A DNA stretch of 39,087 nucleotides from Pelagibacterium lacus (GTDB taxonomy: Bacteria > Pseudomonadota > Alphaproteobacteria > Rhizobiales > Devosiaceae): NCBI RefSeq assembly GCF_003345525.1, contig NZ_QQNH01000027.1, positions 1 to 39,087 on the forward strand. Reading direction: 5' to 3'. Made by a program: the position numbers and the translations under genes. Position 1 is the first letter of the stretch, and each line of letters begins with the position of its first letter. The notes beneath the pieces are model-generated. The model saw only the letters and a list, made by a program, of their open reading frames with translations. It was not told where the DNA came from and made no database searches. Below, one piece after another: positions 1 to 10,332 of this stretch.

Positions 1-75
1 CCGGCGCTCGATACCCCCAACATCAAGTGGCCTGGTTTTGCGCCGCCCAATGGCCGACTTTTACCCCGCCGTTGA
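1..75 (+). CDS. Possible 3' end of an unidentified plus-strand gene
   Basis: Plus-strand frame 1 is open from the first base to TGA at 73-75 and reads as 24 residues ending G-R-L-L-P-R-R. Most codons in its first half end in G or C, like the coding sequence elsewhere in the window. Its stop coincides with the point where the DUF1801 fragment loses family similarity, which would fit a junction there. It is too short to identify and may be chance. Confidence 0.2.
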   Translation, partial: PALDTPNIKWPGFAPPNGRLLPRR

Positions 76-199
76 CACCCGTGACGCGTTCCATCATTTC
101 GGCAAGAATATGGGCGTCCCGGCGTTTCGTTTCGTCAGCAATCGCCTCGATGAACGCCGCAACGCTCTCGCCGGTCGGGCGGGTTTTGCTTTCGGCCAC
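23..199 (-). pseudogene. Truncated DUF1801 family gene (5' fragment)
   Basis: The reading frame opens with GTG (199-197), preceded by a GGAG about 11 nt upstream, and begins M-A-E-S-K-T-R-P-T. About 41 residues run through ERVTG and resemble the N-terminus of DUF1801 proteins (usually about 130-140 residues). After VTG the family normally continues with a Pro-x-Met-Trp-Gly segment; here the frame reads unrelated residues and stops at TGA (25-23) after 58 codons. None of the three minus-strand frames in the first 80 bases restores the family sequence, so a simple one-base error does not explain it; a deletion or rearrangement near 75-85 does. It starts 2 nt after the DUF1176-like stop, so it was probably the last gene of that minus-strand operon. 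The family call is from memory of its N-terminus and is moderately sure. Confidence 0.5.
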
Positions 200-201
200 T
201 T

Positions 202-810
202 CTATGGATACTCCACGATGCGCGTGGGATTGATCTCCCCGTCATAGCTGGCATCGACATCATAGCTCTTGAGGACGAATATCCCGTCGTCGAAGACCCA
301 CGTGCCCGAAGACGATGCGTCGCCGAGGCCCCTCCAATGGGCCGAGTTGGTTATGGTCCTGGTTTCGGGATCGAAGCTGGGATTGGTCAGCGTATCCTGT
401 GTCTGGAAGCCGAGGATGTCGATCGCTTCCACCGCGCCCTCGAAGTCGTCCCCGACATATTTGACGTCGAAATAGGGCACGGCGAAGCTCAAGGGGCGAG
501 GCCCAGAATAGTCATCCTCAAGGAAATAGACCAGTTGCACATTGTACGCGCCGGCGCCGCAGAAGAACTCGTAGAGCGTCGCGGTCTGGGGCGTATCGGA
601 ATAGTCCGTTTTCCATTCGAGCGCCCAGCTTTGCGGCGGATAGTATTCCGCCGCCGCCTGAGGCTCTTCGAGCATGCAGATCTCGTTATGGCTGATATGG
701 AACAGCTTGTAGGCTGCGCTCCGGGCGGCATCCTGGGACAGCGCCGGCATTGCAAGGGCGGCCACGCCCGCAGCCAGTAAAAGCCTCTTGGTCAGATCGT
801 TATTCAGCAT
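202..810 (-). CDS. Secreted DUF1176-like protein
   Basis: A 202-residue protein. It has an N-terminal signal peptide: a basic start (TKR), a hydrophobic run of Leu/Ala/Val at residues 10-24, then P-A-L-S before QDA, a plausible signal peptidase I site. The mature part is acidic and Tyr/Trp-rich, with one Cys near residue 45 (NEICMLEE) and one in FFCGAG that could pair in the periplasm. The C-terminal half holds W-R-G-L-G-D and S-G-T-W-V-F-D-D-G-x-F, the pattern I associate with DUF1176, whose function is unknown. The ATG at 810-808 lies inside the 3' end of the mscS-like gene (11-nt overlap), so the two are probably co-translated. The coding call is firm; the family call is moderate. Confidence 0.65.
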   Translation of the reverse strand: MLNNDLTKRLLLAAGVAALAMPALSQDAARSAAYKLFHISHNEICMLEEPQAAAEYYPPQSWALEWKTDYSDTPQTATLYEFFCGAGAYNVQLVYFLEDDYSGPRPLSFAVPYFDVKYVGDDFEGAVEAIDILGFQTQDTLTNPSFDPETRTITNSAHWRGLGDASSSGTWVFDDGIFVLKSYDVDASYDGEINPTRIVEYP

Positions 811-1663
811 AGCTGGACTCCGTGCCAGGTTCCGGAAACCGGCGCGTCATGCGCAGCGGTGCGGACAGTTCGATGCCTTCGTTCTTCAGGCCGGCATCCA
901 GGACATCATATAATGAACGCACCGCCTGCCACAATTTGGCCTGCGGAACCCAATGGCGAACGACGATGCTGTAGCCGTCGCCACTGACGCCTTCGACATA
1001 GGCGTCGACTGCGGTATTGGTGGACGTGGCCTGGGTTCCCTCGACCGCCTTCTTCAAGGCCTCGAGGATGGGGCCGGGCGCCGTGTCGGCGGGCACCACG
1101 ACCTGGGCCTCCACCAGGCGCCGCTTGTTGGAGCGGAAATTGGCGATCGAAAAATTCCACACCTGGGCATTGGGGGCAAAGAGCCGCACGCCGTCCCGCG
1201 TCTGCAGCACGCAATTGAACAGGCCCATTTCCCGCACCGTTCCGGCAATGCCCTGATTGGCGACGACGATATAGTCGCCAACCCGGAAGGGACGCAGCCA
1301 CAACAGCATCACCCCTGCCGAGATGTTGGTGAGCGTGCCTTGCAGGGCGAGACCGATGGCCAGACCGCTGGCGCCCAGAACCGCCAGAAGCGAGGCGGAC
1401 GGCACGCCCAACTGGCTGAGCGCGGCGACGAGAACGATGACGATCAGCCCATAACGCAGCGCGCTGCCCAGCACTTGCCGGATCGAGAGGTCGATGCGCG
1501 TCGACGCCCCGAGCATGCGTACGAATCCCTTGGAGAGGAAATTGGCGGCCGTCAGCCCAAAGACCAGAATCAGGATCGCCGCCAGAGCCTGGGGAACAAA
1601 CAGATAGAGCCATGCCGTCAGGGCGTCGGTTATTCCGTTGATGTCGCCGAAACTGATCTGCAT
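800..1663 (-). CDS. mscS: MscS-family mechanosensitive channel
   Basis: A 287-residue inner-membrane protein of the small-conductance mechanosensitive channel family, similar in length to E. coli MscS (286). Three hydrophobic segments lie at about residues 17-40, 65-88 and 90-120. The third carries the Gly/Ala-rich pore helix (LGASGLAIGLALQG) followed by the family signature LRPFRVGDYI, then a soluble beta and alpha/beta vestibule domain. Such channels open under membrane tension to release solutes on hypo-osmotic shock. The start ATG at 1663 has GAGG 8 nt upstream. The downstream DUF1176-like gene overlaps it by 11 nt. A perfect inverted repeat (1727-1749) lies in its upstream region. The symbol denotes the family; the genome may hold paralogues. 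Confidence 0.9.
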   Translation of the reverse strand: MQISFGDINGITDALTAWLYLFVPQALAAILILVFGLTAANFLSKGFVRMLGASTRIDLSIRQVLGSALRYGLIVIVLVAALSQLGVPSASLLAVLGASGLAIGLALQGTLTNISAGVMLLWLRPFRVGDYIVVANQGIAGTVREMGLFNCVLQTRDGVRLFAPNAQVWNFSIANFRSNKRRLVEAQVVVPADTAPGPILEALKKAVEGTQATSTNTAVDAYVEGVSGDGYSIVVRHWVPQAKLWQAVRSLYDVLDAGLKNEGIELSAPLRMTRRFPEPGTESSYAE

Positions 1664-1726
1664 GCGCCAGGCCTCATGACGGTCGGTCTTGATCGCAAGG
1701 CTAGCATTCCGGAACCGCCCTGTCGC

Positions 1727-1749
1727 GTTCGGAACATCGCCATCCGAAC
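1727..1749. promoter_or_regulatory. Inverted repeat upstream of mscS
   Basis: GTTCGGA and TCCGAAC form a perfect 7-bp inverted repeat with a 9-nt spacer, 64 bp upstream of the mscS start. It could be a repressor operator or a leader hairpin. It is not a LexA box, because the GTTC/GAAC spacing is wrong. I could not place a convincing -35/-10 around it. Confidence 0.35.
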
Positions 1750-1761
1750 TTCAACCTAAAC

Positions 1762-1791
1762 AAAAAAATGCAGGGCTAAGCCCTGCATTTT
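1762..1791 (-). terminator. Strong intrinsic terminator, minus strand
   Basis: A perfect 12-bp stem (1765-1776 with 1780-1791) closes a 3-nt loop. On the minus strand it runs directly into a seven-T tract; on the plus strand there are only four T's, all within the stem. It is therefore best read as a minus-strand terminator. No protein gene lies upstream on the minus strand before proS (plus strand, start 2084), which implies a short non-coding transcript. Confidence 0.85.
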
Positions 1792-1912
1792 GAAAGAGTT
1801 TCGCGACAAGCCACTGGACTTACAGCGCGCGGAATGGGCGGCCAGTGCTCCTCCCTTGACGTTGTCAGCGTCGAGCGGGTTTTACCCACCTTTCGTCTTA
1901 TGGTGGGGGACC
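1762..1912 (-). ncRNA. Candidate small RNA between mscS and proS
   Basis: The region 1664-2083 has no credible protein gene. On the minus strand a TTGACT (-35-like, 1943-1938) is followed by weak -10 candidates around 1920-1912, then about 150 nt ending at the strong terminator at 1762-1791. The predicted transcript folds locally: a 6-bp CCCACC/GGTGGG hairpin (about 1885-1907), a CACTGG/CCAGTG pairing (about 1812-1847), and the terminator hairpin. It contains a purine-rich GGGAGGAG at about 1848-1855 (minus strand), which resembles a ribosome-binding site but has no start codon behind it. The 5' end is a guess. I do not recognise a known RNA family; it does not resemble 6S, tmRNA, SRP RNA or RNase P. 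Confidence 0.4.
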
Positions 1913-1926
1913 GTATCAGGGACATT

Positions 1927-1938
1927 TTGTCGCGACAA
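1927..1938. promoter_or_regulatory. 12-bp perfect palindrome, possible operator
   Basis: TTGTCGCGACAA is a perfect palindrome directly after the TTGACT at 1943-1938 on the minus strand, a classical place for a repressor to bind. The core CGCGACA recurs at 1802-1808 and 1964-1970. It could control the putative small RNA or proS. The cognate regulator is unknown. Confidence 0.35.
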
Positions 1939-2083
1939 GTCAAAAAAACAGCTTTTCTTCCGGCGCGACAGAAAACCGTCACATGGCGCAGGAAGACTCG
2001 CCGTCCAGGCTTTGCGACGTCCATTGCGCTTGATGAGAGGGCCCGATAAGAGCACAAGTCGATCCTGGCAAATCGGAGTTGTC

Positions 2084-3433
2084 ATGCGCCTATCCCGCTA
2101 TTTCCTGCCCGTCCTGAAAGAGACGCCCAAAGAGGCGGAAATCATTTCGCACCGTCTCATGCTGCGCGCCGGGATGATCTCCCAGCAGGCGGCGGGCATG
2201 TATGCCTGGTTGCCGCTGGGCTACAAGGTGTTGCGCAAGATCCAGCAGATCATCGAAGAGGAGCAGAACCGCGCCGGCGCCATCGAACTGCTGATGCCGA
2301 CCCTGCAATCGGCCGATCTGTGGCGCGAATCCGGGCGCTATGAAGACTATGGCAAGGAAATGCTTCGCATGCAGGACCGCCATGAGCGCGATATGCTCTA
2401 CGGGCCGACCAATGAGGAGATGATCACCGCGATCTTCCGCTCCTCTGTGCGCTCCTACAAGGACCTGCCGCTGAACCTCTATCATATCCAGTGGAAATTC
2501 CGCGACGAGATCCGCCCACGCTTCGGCACCATGCGCTCGCGCGAATTTCTGATGAAGGACGCCTATTCCTTCGACCTGAGCAAAGAAGAGGCGGTCAAGT
2601 CCTATAACCGCATGTTCGTGGCCTATCTGCGCACCTATTGGCGCATGGGACTGACGGCCATTCCCATGCGCGCGGAAACGGGCCCGATCGGCGGCGACCT
2701 GTCCCATGAATTCATCGTTCTGGCCGATACCGGCGAGAGCGGCGTTTTCTGCCATGCCGATCTGCTCGATACGGCCATACCGTCGGCGGATGTCGATTTC
2801 GACGGGGACCTCTCGAGCATCGTGTCGGACTGGACCTCGCTCTATGCGGCCACCGAGGACATGCACGACGAAACCGAGTTCGACTCCAAGGTGCCCCAGG
2901 ACAAGCGCATCGCGGCGCGCGGCATCGAAGTGGGGCAGGTATTCTATTTCGGCACCAAATATTCCGAGCCGATGGGCGCCAGGGTCACCGGGCCGGACGG
3001 CAAGGATACCGCTGTCCATATGGGGTCCTACGGCATCGGGCTGACCCGCATCGTCCCCGCCATCATCGAAGCCAGCCATGACGATGACGGGATCGTATGG
3101 CCGGTCTCGGTCGCGCCGTTCGAGGTCGTGCTCATCAACCTCAAGTCCGGCGACGCCCAGTGCGACGCGGCGAACGAAAAACTCTATGGCCAACTCCACG
3201 CCGCCGGCCTCGATGCGCTCTATGACGACAGGGAGACGGGGGCAGGGCAGAAGTTCGCGACCGCCGACCTTATCGGCATTCCCTTCCAGCTCATCGTCGG
3301 CCCGCGCGGCCTTGCGGCGGGGGAAGTGGAAATCAAGCACCGCAAGACCGGGGAGCGCGAAACCATCGGCGTCGAGGACGCCGTGGCGCGTCTCAAGGCC
3401 CTGATCGAACCCGAACGCAGGGACGCCGCTTGA
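2084..3433 (+). CDS. proS: Prolyl-tRNA synthetase
   Basis: Class II synthetase of 449 residues that charges tRNA-Pro. Motif 2 ([20 protein letters not shown]) is near residues 144-163 and motif 3 ([16 protein letters not shown]) near 313-328, followed by an anticodon-binding domain to about 440. E. coli ProRS is about 570 residues; here the stretch between motifs 2 and 3 that normally holds the about 180-residue editing insert is short. This is the compact alphaproteobacterial form, and Ala-tRNA-Pro clearing would then rely on a separate protein. The ATG at 2084 has GGAG 5 nt upstream. An in-frame extension up to 1790 crosses non-coding sequence and is rejected. The stop overlaps the lolC start. 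Confidence 0.97.
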   Translation: MRLSRYFLPVLKETPKEAEIISHRLMLRAGMISQQAAGMYAWLPLGYKVLRKIQQIIEEEQNRAGAIELLMPTLQSADLWRESGRYEDYGKEMLRMQDRHERDMLYGPTNEEMITAIFRSSVRSYKDLPLNLYHIQWKFRDEIRPRFGTMRSREFLMKDAYSFDLSKEEAVKSYNRMFVAYLRTYWRMGLTAIPMRAETGPIGGDLSHEFIVLADTGESGVFCHADLLDTAIPSADVDFDGDLSSIVSDWTSLYAATEDMHDETEFDSKVPQDKRIAARGIEVGQVFYFGTKYSEPMGARVTGPDGKDTAVHMGSYGIGLTRIVPAIIEASHDDDGIVWPVSVAPFEVVLINLKSGDAQCDAANEKLYGQLHAAGLDALYDDRETGAGQKFATADLIGIPFQLIVGPRGLAAGEVEIKHRKTGERETIGVEDAVARLKALIEPERRDAA

Positions 3434-4788
3434 CCTCCGCCTCGCCGACCCGCGCGCCGGGACCGTTTTCCCGTTTCGAATGGCTGGTCGCCGGCCGCTA
3501 TCTGCGGGCACGCCGCCGCGACGCCTTCATCTCGGTCATCTCGGCCCTCACCATGATCGGCATCGCTCTCGGCGTTGCCACGCTGATCGTGGTGATGAGC
3601 GTCATGAACGGTTTTCGCGATGAACTGCTGGGCAAGATCCTCGGCCTCAACGGTCACTTCACGGGCTTTCCAATCGAAGAGGTCTTTCACGACTACGAAG
3701 CGGTGCGCGATCGGCTTGAGGGCGTCGACGGCGTCATCGCGGCGACGGCCTTTGTCGAGGGCCAGGCCCTGGTCACCAGCCAGTACGCCTCCTCGGGCGT
3801 CAATATCCGGGGCATGAGCATCGGCGATATCGAGAAGCTGCCGCTGCTGTATTCCAGCGTCCTTTATGGCGGCTGGGACGATTGGGACAATCTCGAAGGC
3901 GTCGCCATCGGCAGCCGCCTTGCCGGGCAACTGGGCCTGGGGATCGGCGATCCCATCACCATCGTGACCCCGAACGGGCCGCAAACCCCGTTCGGCTCAA
4001 CCCCGCAGATCCGGTCCTACCCGGTCAACGCCATCTTCGACGTTGGCATGGTCGAGTTCGACAGCCTGTTCGTCTACATGCCCATCCGCGCCGCTCAGGT
4101 CTATTTCCGGCTCTATGAGGACCGGTTGCGCGATGGCGTGGCGCAGCCCGACCTCATGGCCAGCGACGAGGAAATCGACGCCGCCTATGAGCGGGTCTAT
4201 ACCGCGACCGCCGTCGAGGTGTTTGTGGCCGATCCGGACGCCACGGCACGGATGCAGCTTCCCCTGGAGCAGGCCACCGGTCGGCCGATGGTCTTCACCG
4301 ACTGGAAGCAGCGCAACCAGACCTTCTTTTCAGCCCTGCAGGTCGAGCGTGTGGTGATGTTCACCATCCTCTCCATGATCGTCCTCGTCGCGGCCTTCAA
4401 CATCATCTCCAGCCTCGTGATGCTGGTGAAGGACAAGAGTTCGGACATCGCCGTTTTGCGGACCATGGGGGCGACCCGGTCGTCGATCATGCGCATATTC
4501 TGCATCACCGGCACGGCGATCGGCTTCATCGGCACGATTGCCGGCTTTGTGCTTGGGGTCGTGCTGGCCCTCAACGCCGAAGCGATCCGCGCCTGGGTTT
4601 CCAATACGCTGGGCATCGCGCTCTTTCCGCCCGAGGTGTTCCTGTTGTCCTCGCTGCCGTCCAGGGTCGACCCGGTGGAAGTGAGCGTCGTGCTCGTCAT
4701 GGCACTGGCCCTGTCCTTCCTCGCCACACTCTATCCGGCCTGGCGCGCCGCCCAATACGATCCGGTGGAGGCGCTGCGCTATGAGTGA
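3430..4788 (+). CDS. lolC: Lipoprotein-releasing ABC transporter permease (LolC/E type)
   Basis: A 452-residue inner-membrane permease that, with LolD, extracts lipoproteins from the inner membrane for transfer to LolA. It has one N-terminal membrane helix (about residues 33-55, ending [13 protein letters not shown]), a large MacB-like periplasmic domain (about 60-300), and three C-terminal helices (about 310-440) ending [10 protein letters not shown]. The start is TTG, overlapping the proS stop as TTGA, with AGGGA about 7 nt upstream. The next in-frame ATG would delete the conserved [10 protein letters not shown] segment. Only one permease gene is present in the cluster, as usual in alphaproteobacteria where one LolC/E hybrid probably forms a homodimer; that part is inference. 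Confidence 0.93.
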   Translation: MTSASPTRAPGPFSRFEWLVAGRYLRARRRDAFISVISALTMIGIALGVATLIVVMSVMNGFRDELLGKILGLNGHFTGFPIEEVFHDYEAVRDRLEGVDGVIAATAFVEGQALVTSQYASSGVNIRGMSIGDIEKLPLLYSSVLYGGWDDWDNLEGVAIGSRLAGQLGLGIGDPITIVTPNGPQTPFGSTPQIRSYPVNAIFDVGMVEFDSLFVYMPIRAAQVYFRLYEDRLRDGVAQPDLMASDEEIDAAYERVYTATAVEVFVADPDATARMQLPLEQATGRPMVFTDWKQRNQTFFSALQVERVVMFTILSMIVLVAAFNIISSLVMLVKDKSSDIAVLRTMGATRSSIMRIFCITGTAIGFIGTIAGFVLGVVLALNAEAIRAWVSNTLGIALFPPEVFLLSSLPSRVDPVEVSVVLVMALALSFLATLYPAWRAAQYDPVEALRYE

Positions 4789-5467
4789 CACCTTGCTTTC
4801 GCTGCGCGACGTCCACCAGACCTATGGCGACGGGGAAGGGGCCGTCCATGTCCTGCGGGGCGCGGACCTCACCATCGGCCGCGGCGAGATCGTGGCCCTG
4901 GTCGCGCCTTCGGGCGCCGGCAAATCGACCCTTCTCCATATCTGCGGGCTCCTGGAGCGTCCGACTTCGGGCGAGGTCGATATCGCGGGAGAACGGACCG
5001 CGAGGCTTGCCGATCGCCAGCGCACCCTGCTGCGGCGTCATCGCATCGGCTATGTCTACCAGTTCCATCATCTGCTGCCCGAATTCGATGCGCTGGAAAA
5101 CGTCTCCATGCCGCAATTGATCGCCGGGGTGGGCACGGCAGCCGGCAATACCCGCTCGCGCGAGCTGCTCGAGATGATGGGCATCGGCCATCGCGCGACG
5201 CACCGCCCGGCCGAGCTTTCCGGCGGCGAGCAGCAGCGGGTCGCCATCGCGCGCGCCGCCGCCAACCGCCCCAGCCTCATCCTGGCCGACGAGCCGACCG
5301 GCAATCTCGATCCGGCAACCTCGGACACGGTGTTTGCCGCGCTGTCGGAGCTCATTCGCCAGCAGAATGCCGGCTGTATCATCGCGACCCACAATCACGA
5401 CCTCGCGCGCAAGGCGGATCGAATCGTTTCGATCGTCGAGGGCAGGATGACCGACCACATCCTGTAG
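4781..5467 (+). CDS. lolD: Lipoprotein-releasing ABC transporter ATPase
   Basis: A 228-residue ABC ATPase powering the LolC/E permease. Walker A is APSGAGKST (about residues 45-53), the signature is [14 protein letters not shown], Walker B is [12 protein letters not shown], and the H-loop is in IIATHNHD. The first Walker A residue is Ala rather than Gly, which I take as normal for this subfamily. The ATG lies inside the end of lolC (8-nt overlap), so the two are translationally coupled. A perfect hairpin follows 39 bp after the stop. Confidence 0.95.
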   Translation: MSDTLLSLRDVHQTYGDGEGAVHVLRGADLTIGRGEIVALVAPSGAGKSTLLHICGLLERPTSGEVDIAGERTARLADRQRTLLRRHRIGYVYQFHHLLPEFDALENVSMPQLIAGVGTAAGNTRSRELLEMMGIGHRATHRPAELSGGEQQRVAIARAAANRPSLILADEPTGNLDPATSDTVFAALSELIRQQNAGCIIATHNHDLARKADRIVSIVEGRMTDHIL

Positions 5468-5505
5468 GCCTCGGCCGCCCTTTTCCCCGCGATTCCCGCA
5501 ACGCA

Positions 5506-5529
5506 CCGGCGAGAAGAAATTCTCGCCGG
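5506..5529 (+). terminator. Hairpin after lolD, no T tract
   Basis: A perfect 10-bp stem (CCGGCGAGAA with TTCTCGCCGG) closes a GAAA tetraloop. It lies between the lolD stop and the LexA-controlled promoter at 5585. No run of T's follows on either strand, so it may be a Rho-assisted terminator or a 3'-end stabiliser rather than a classic intrinsic terminator. Confidence 0.5.
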
Positions 5530-5584
5530 GCCGTGGCTTCGTGCACCTTTCGTTAACCCAGAGCGCAAGCGTCGCGATGCGGAG

Positions 5585-5613
5585 TAGACAGGAACAAAAA
5601 ATGAACATATAAG
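5585..5613 (+). promoter_or_regulatory. SOS promoter with LexA box, upstream of small membrane gene
   Basis: TAGACA (5585-5590) and TATAAG (5608-5613) are separated by 17 bp, a near-consensus housekeeping promoter. The spacer holds a perfect alphaproteobacterial LexA box: GAAC (5592-5595), seven bases, GAAC (5603-5606). LexA bound there would block RNA polymerase directly. The same layout (-35, box, -10 with 17-bp spacing) occurs at the lexA promoter in this window. The box agrees with the GTTC-N7-GTTC motif established for Rhizobiales and Rhodobacter. The first gene downstream is the 32-codon ORF at 5647. Confidence 0.85.
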
Positions 5614-5646
5614 AACAAACAGAAAACATGACTTGAGGAGCACGCC

Positions 5647-5745
5647 ATGCTGGCTTTCGTAAAGGATCTGATGGCCCTGATTTCGCTCACCGCGTTCGGT
5701 GGTGTCGCCATGGTCTATCTCGACATGTTCGCCACCGTCATCTAG
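5647..5745 (+). CDS. SOS-controlled 32-residue membrane peptide (SidA-like candidate)
   Basis: ATG at 5647 is preceded by a strong GAGGAG 6 nt upstream, and the frame ends in TAG after 32 codons. The peptide starts MLAFVKDLMALISL and ends YLDMFATVI. Residues about 8-28 form one hydrophobic helix with a small-residue patch (TAFGG), flanked by Lys6-Asp7 and Asp24. The gene lies behind a promoter with a LexA box in its spacer, so it should be induced by DNA damage. Caulobacter SidA, a 29-residue inner-membrane peptide, is also LexA-controlled and blocks division through the FtsW/FtsN machinery; similarity in size, topology and control suggests the same role. Sequence homology is not verified. 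dnaE begins 33 bp downstream, so the two may share a transcript. The start, ribosome-binding site and promoter make it a real gene; the function is inference. Confidence 0.8.
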   Translation: MLAFVKDLMALISLTAFGGVAMVYLDMFATVI

Positions 5746-5778
5746 CTCGCTCTGTGCAAAAGCCGTCCCGAGGGTGGC

Positions 5779-9279
<3,501 letters not shown>

Positions 9280-9290
9280 CCGGCGCGGAC

Positions 9291-9319
9291 TTGCCATCCG
9301 GGCGGCAGTCCTGTATAGC
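9291..9319 (+). promoter_or_regulatory. rpsB-tsf promoter
   Basis: TTGCCA (9291-9296) and TATAGC (9314-9319) are separated by exactly 17 bp, a good sigma-70-type promoter 12 bp after the dnaE stop. Transcription would start near 9326, giving a leader of about 110 nt before rpsB. Confidence 0.75.
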
Positions 9320-9348
9320 GCGCGACGTCAAATCCACATGCAAAGGCT

Positions 9349-9410
9349 GGGCTTGCAGCACGCAAGTCCGTTCCGGTGGCGGGATGCCCCGCCTCTTTCC
9401 TTTGCAGAGG
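9349..9410 (+). promoter_or_regulatory. Structured rpsB leader with three hairpins
   Basis: Hairpin 1 (9349-9369) pairs GGGCTTGC with GCAAGTCC, 8 bp with one G-U, around a 5-nt loop. Hairpin 2 (9378-9393) pairs GGCGGG with CCCGCC around 4 nt. Hairpin 3 (9392-9410) pairs CCTCT with AGAGG around 9 nt and shares two C's with hairpin 2, so the two compete. The rpsB ribosome site follows 12 nt later. S2 represses its own mRNA in E. coli; this leader is a plausible but unproven counterpart. Confidence 0.45.
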
Positions 9411-9435
9411 CACAACCGGTCAAGGAGACTACCCA

Positions 9436-10236
9436 ATGGCTTTGCCAGATTTTTCCATGCGCCAGCTGCTCGAGGCCGGCGTCCATTTCGGTCACCAGAA
9501 GCACCGCTGGAACCCCAAGATGGAACGCTACATCTTCGGCGTTCGCAACGATGTCCACATCATCGACCTGAGCCAGACCGTTCCCGCGCTGCATCGCGCC
9601 CTGCAGCTGATCAGCGACACGGTTGCCGATGGCGGCCGCGTGCTGTTCGTGGGCACCAAGCGCCAGGCCGCTCCCCTCGTTGCCGAGGCTGCGCGCCAGT
9701 CGGCACAGTACTACGTCAATTCGCGCTGGCTCGGCGGCATGCTGACCAACTGGCAGACCATCTCCAATTCGATCGCTCGCCTGCGCGAGCTCGAAGCGCT
9801 CCAGGCGGAAGGCTCCACGGGCCTCACCAAGCGCGAGCGCCTGCAGCGCAGCCGTGAACAGGAGCGCCTCGAGCGCGACCTCGGCGGCATCAAGGATATG
9901 GGCAATATCCCCAGCCTGATGTTCGTGATCGATACCAACAAGGAAGCCAACGCCATCAAGGAAGCCCGCCGCCTGGGAATCCCGGTCGTTGCCATCGTCG
10001 ACACCAATTGCGATCCCGACGTCGTCGATTACGCCATTCCCGGTAATGACGACGCCTCGCGCGCCCTCGAGCTCTATCTCTCGCTCGTCTCCAAGGCCGC
10101 CATTGACGGCATCGCCCGTTCCTCGTCCTCGCTGGGTCGCGACCTGGGCGCCTCCGAAGAGGTTCTCGAAGAGCCTGCCCTCGACGCAGGTTCGGCCCCC
10201 GAACAGGCTGCCGAAGGCGAAGCCGCGCAGGCATAA
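9436..10236 (+). CDS. rpsB: 30S ribosomal protein S2
   Basis: A 266-residue protein that joins the small ribosomal subunit late in assembly and is needed for S1 binding. The N-terminus [20 protein letters not shown] and the internal [11 protein letters not shown] and IVDTNCDPD segments are diagnostic. The C-terminal 30 residues are acidic and Ala-rich ([10 protein letters not shown] onward), a tail commonly seen in alphaproteobacterial S2. The ATG at 9436 has AAGGAG 8 nt upstream; an upstream in-frame ATG at 9376 lies in the structured leader and is rejected. tsf follows after a 10-bp hairpin, the standard rpsB-tsf pair. Confidence 0.98.
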   Translation: MALPDFSMRQLLEAGVHFGHQKHRWNPKMERYIFGVRNDVHIIDLSQTVPALHRALQLISDTVADGGRVLFVGTKRQAAPLVAEAARQSAQYYVNSRWLGGMLTNWQTISNSIARLRELEALQAEGSTGLTKRERLQRSREQERLERDLGGIKDMGNIPSLMFVIDTNKEANAIKEARRLGIPVVAIVDTNCDPDVVDYAIPGNDDASRALELYLSLVSKAAIDGIARSSSSLGRDLGASEEVLEEPALDAGSAPEQAAEGEAAQA

Positions 10237-10283
10237 GGCCCGCGCGTCATCTCTTCGACACGCATTTCCATCTATCCGTGCCC

Positions 10284-10306
10284 AACCCGCGCCCCCGGCG
10301 CGGGTT
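10284..10306 (+). terminator. Hairpin in the rpsB-tsf gap, no T tract
   Basis: A perfect 10-bp stem (AACCCGCGCC with GGCGCGGGTT) closes a CCC loop, 47 nt after the rpsB stop and 27 nt before tsf. No T run follows. In this position it may act as a partial terminator or RNA processing and stability element, setting the S2 to EF-Ts ratio; that is inference. Confidence 0.5.
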
Positions 10307-10332
10307 CGATGGGCAGACAAAGAGGTATCGAG

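Noticed and set aside
1728-1748. LexA box near mscS from GTTC/GAAC repeats
   Set aside because: The half-sites are inverted or ten bases apart, not direct repeats with a 7-base spacer.
1790-2083. 98-residue N-terminal extension of proS
   Set aside because: It would start inside the terminator region and has no family similarity; the ATG at 2084 with GGAG matches ProRS N-termini.
1776-2085. Minus-strand ORFs of 67 and 93 codons in the mscS-proS gap
   Set aside because: No ribosome sites, odd composition, and no likeness to any family; the region looks non-coding.
5603-5616. A second GAAC pair (5603-5606 and 5613-5616) as another LexA box
   Set aside because: The spacing is six bases, not seven, so it does not fit the alphaproteobacterial LexA motif; the box at 5592-5606 does.
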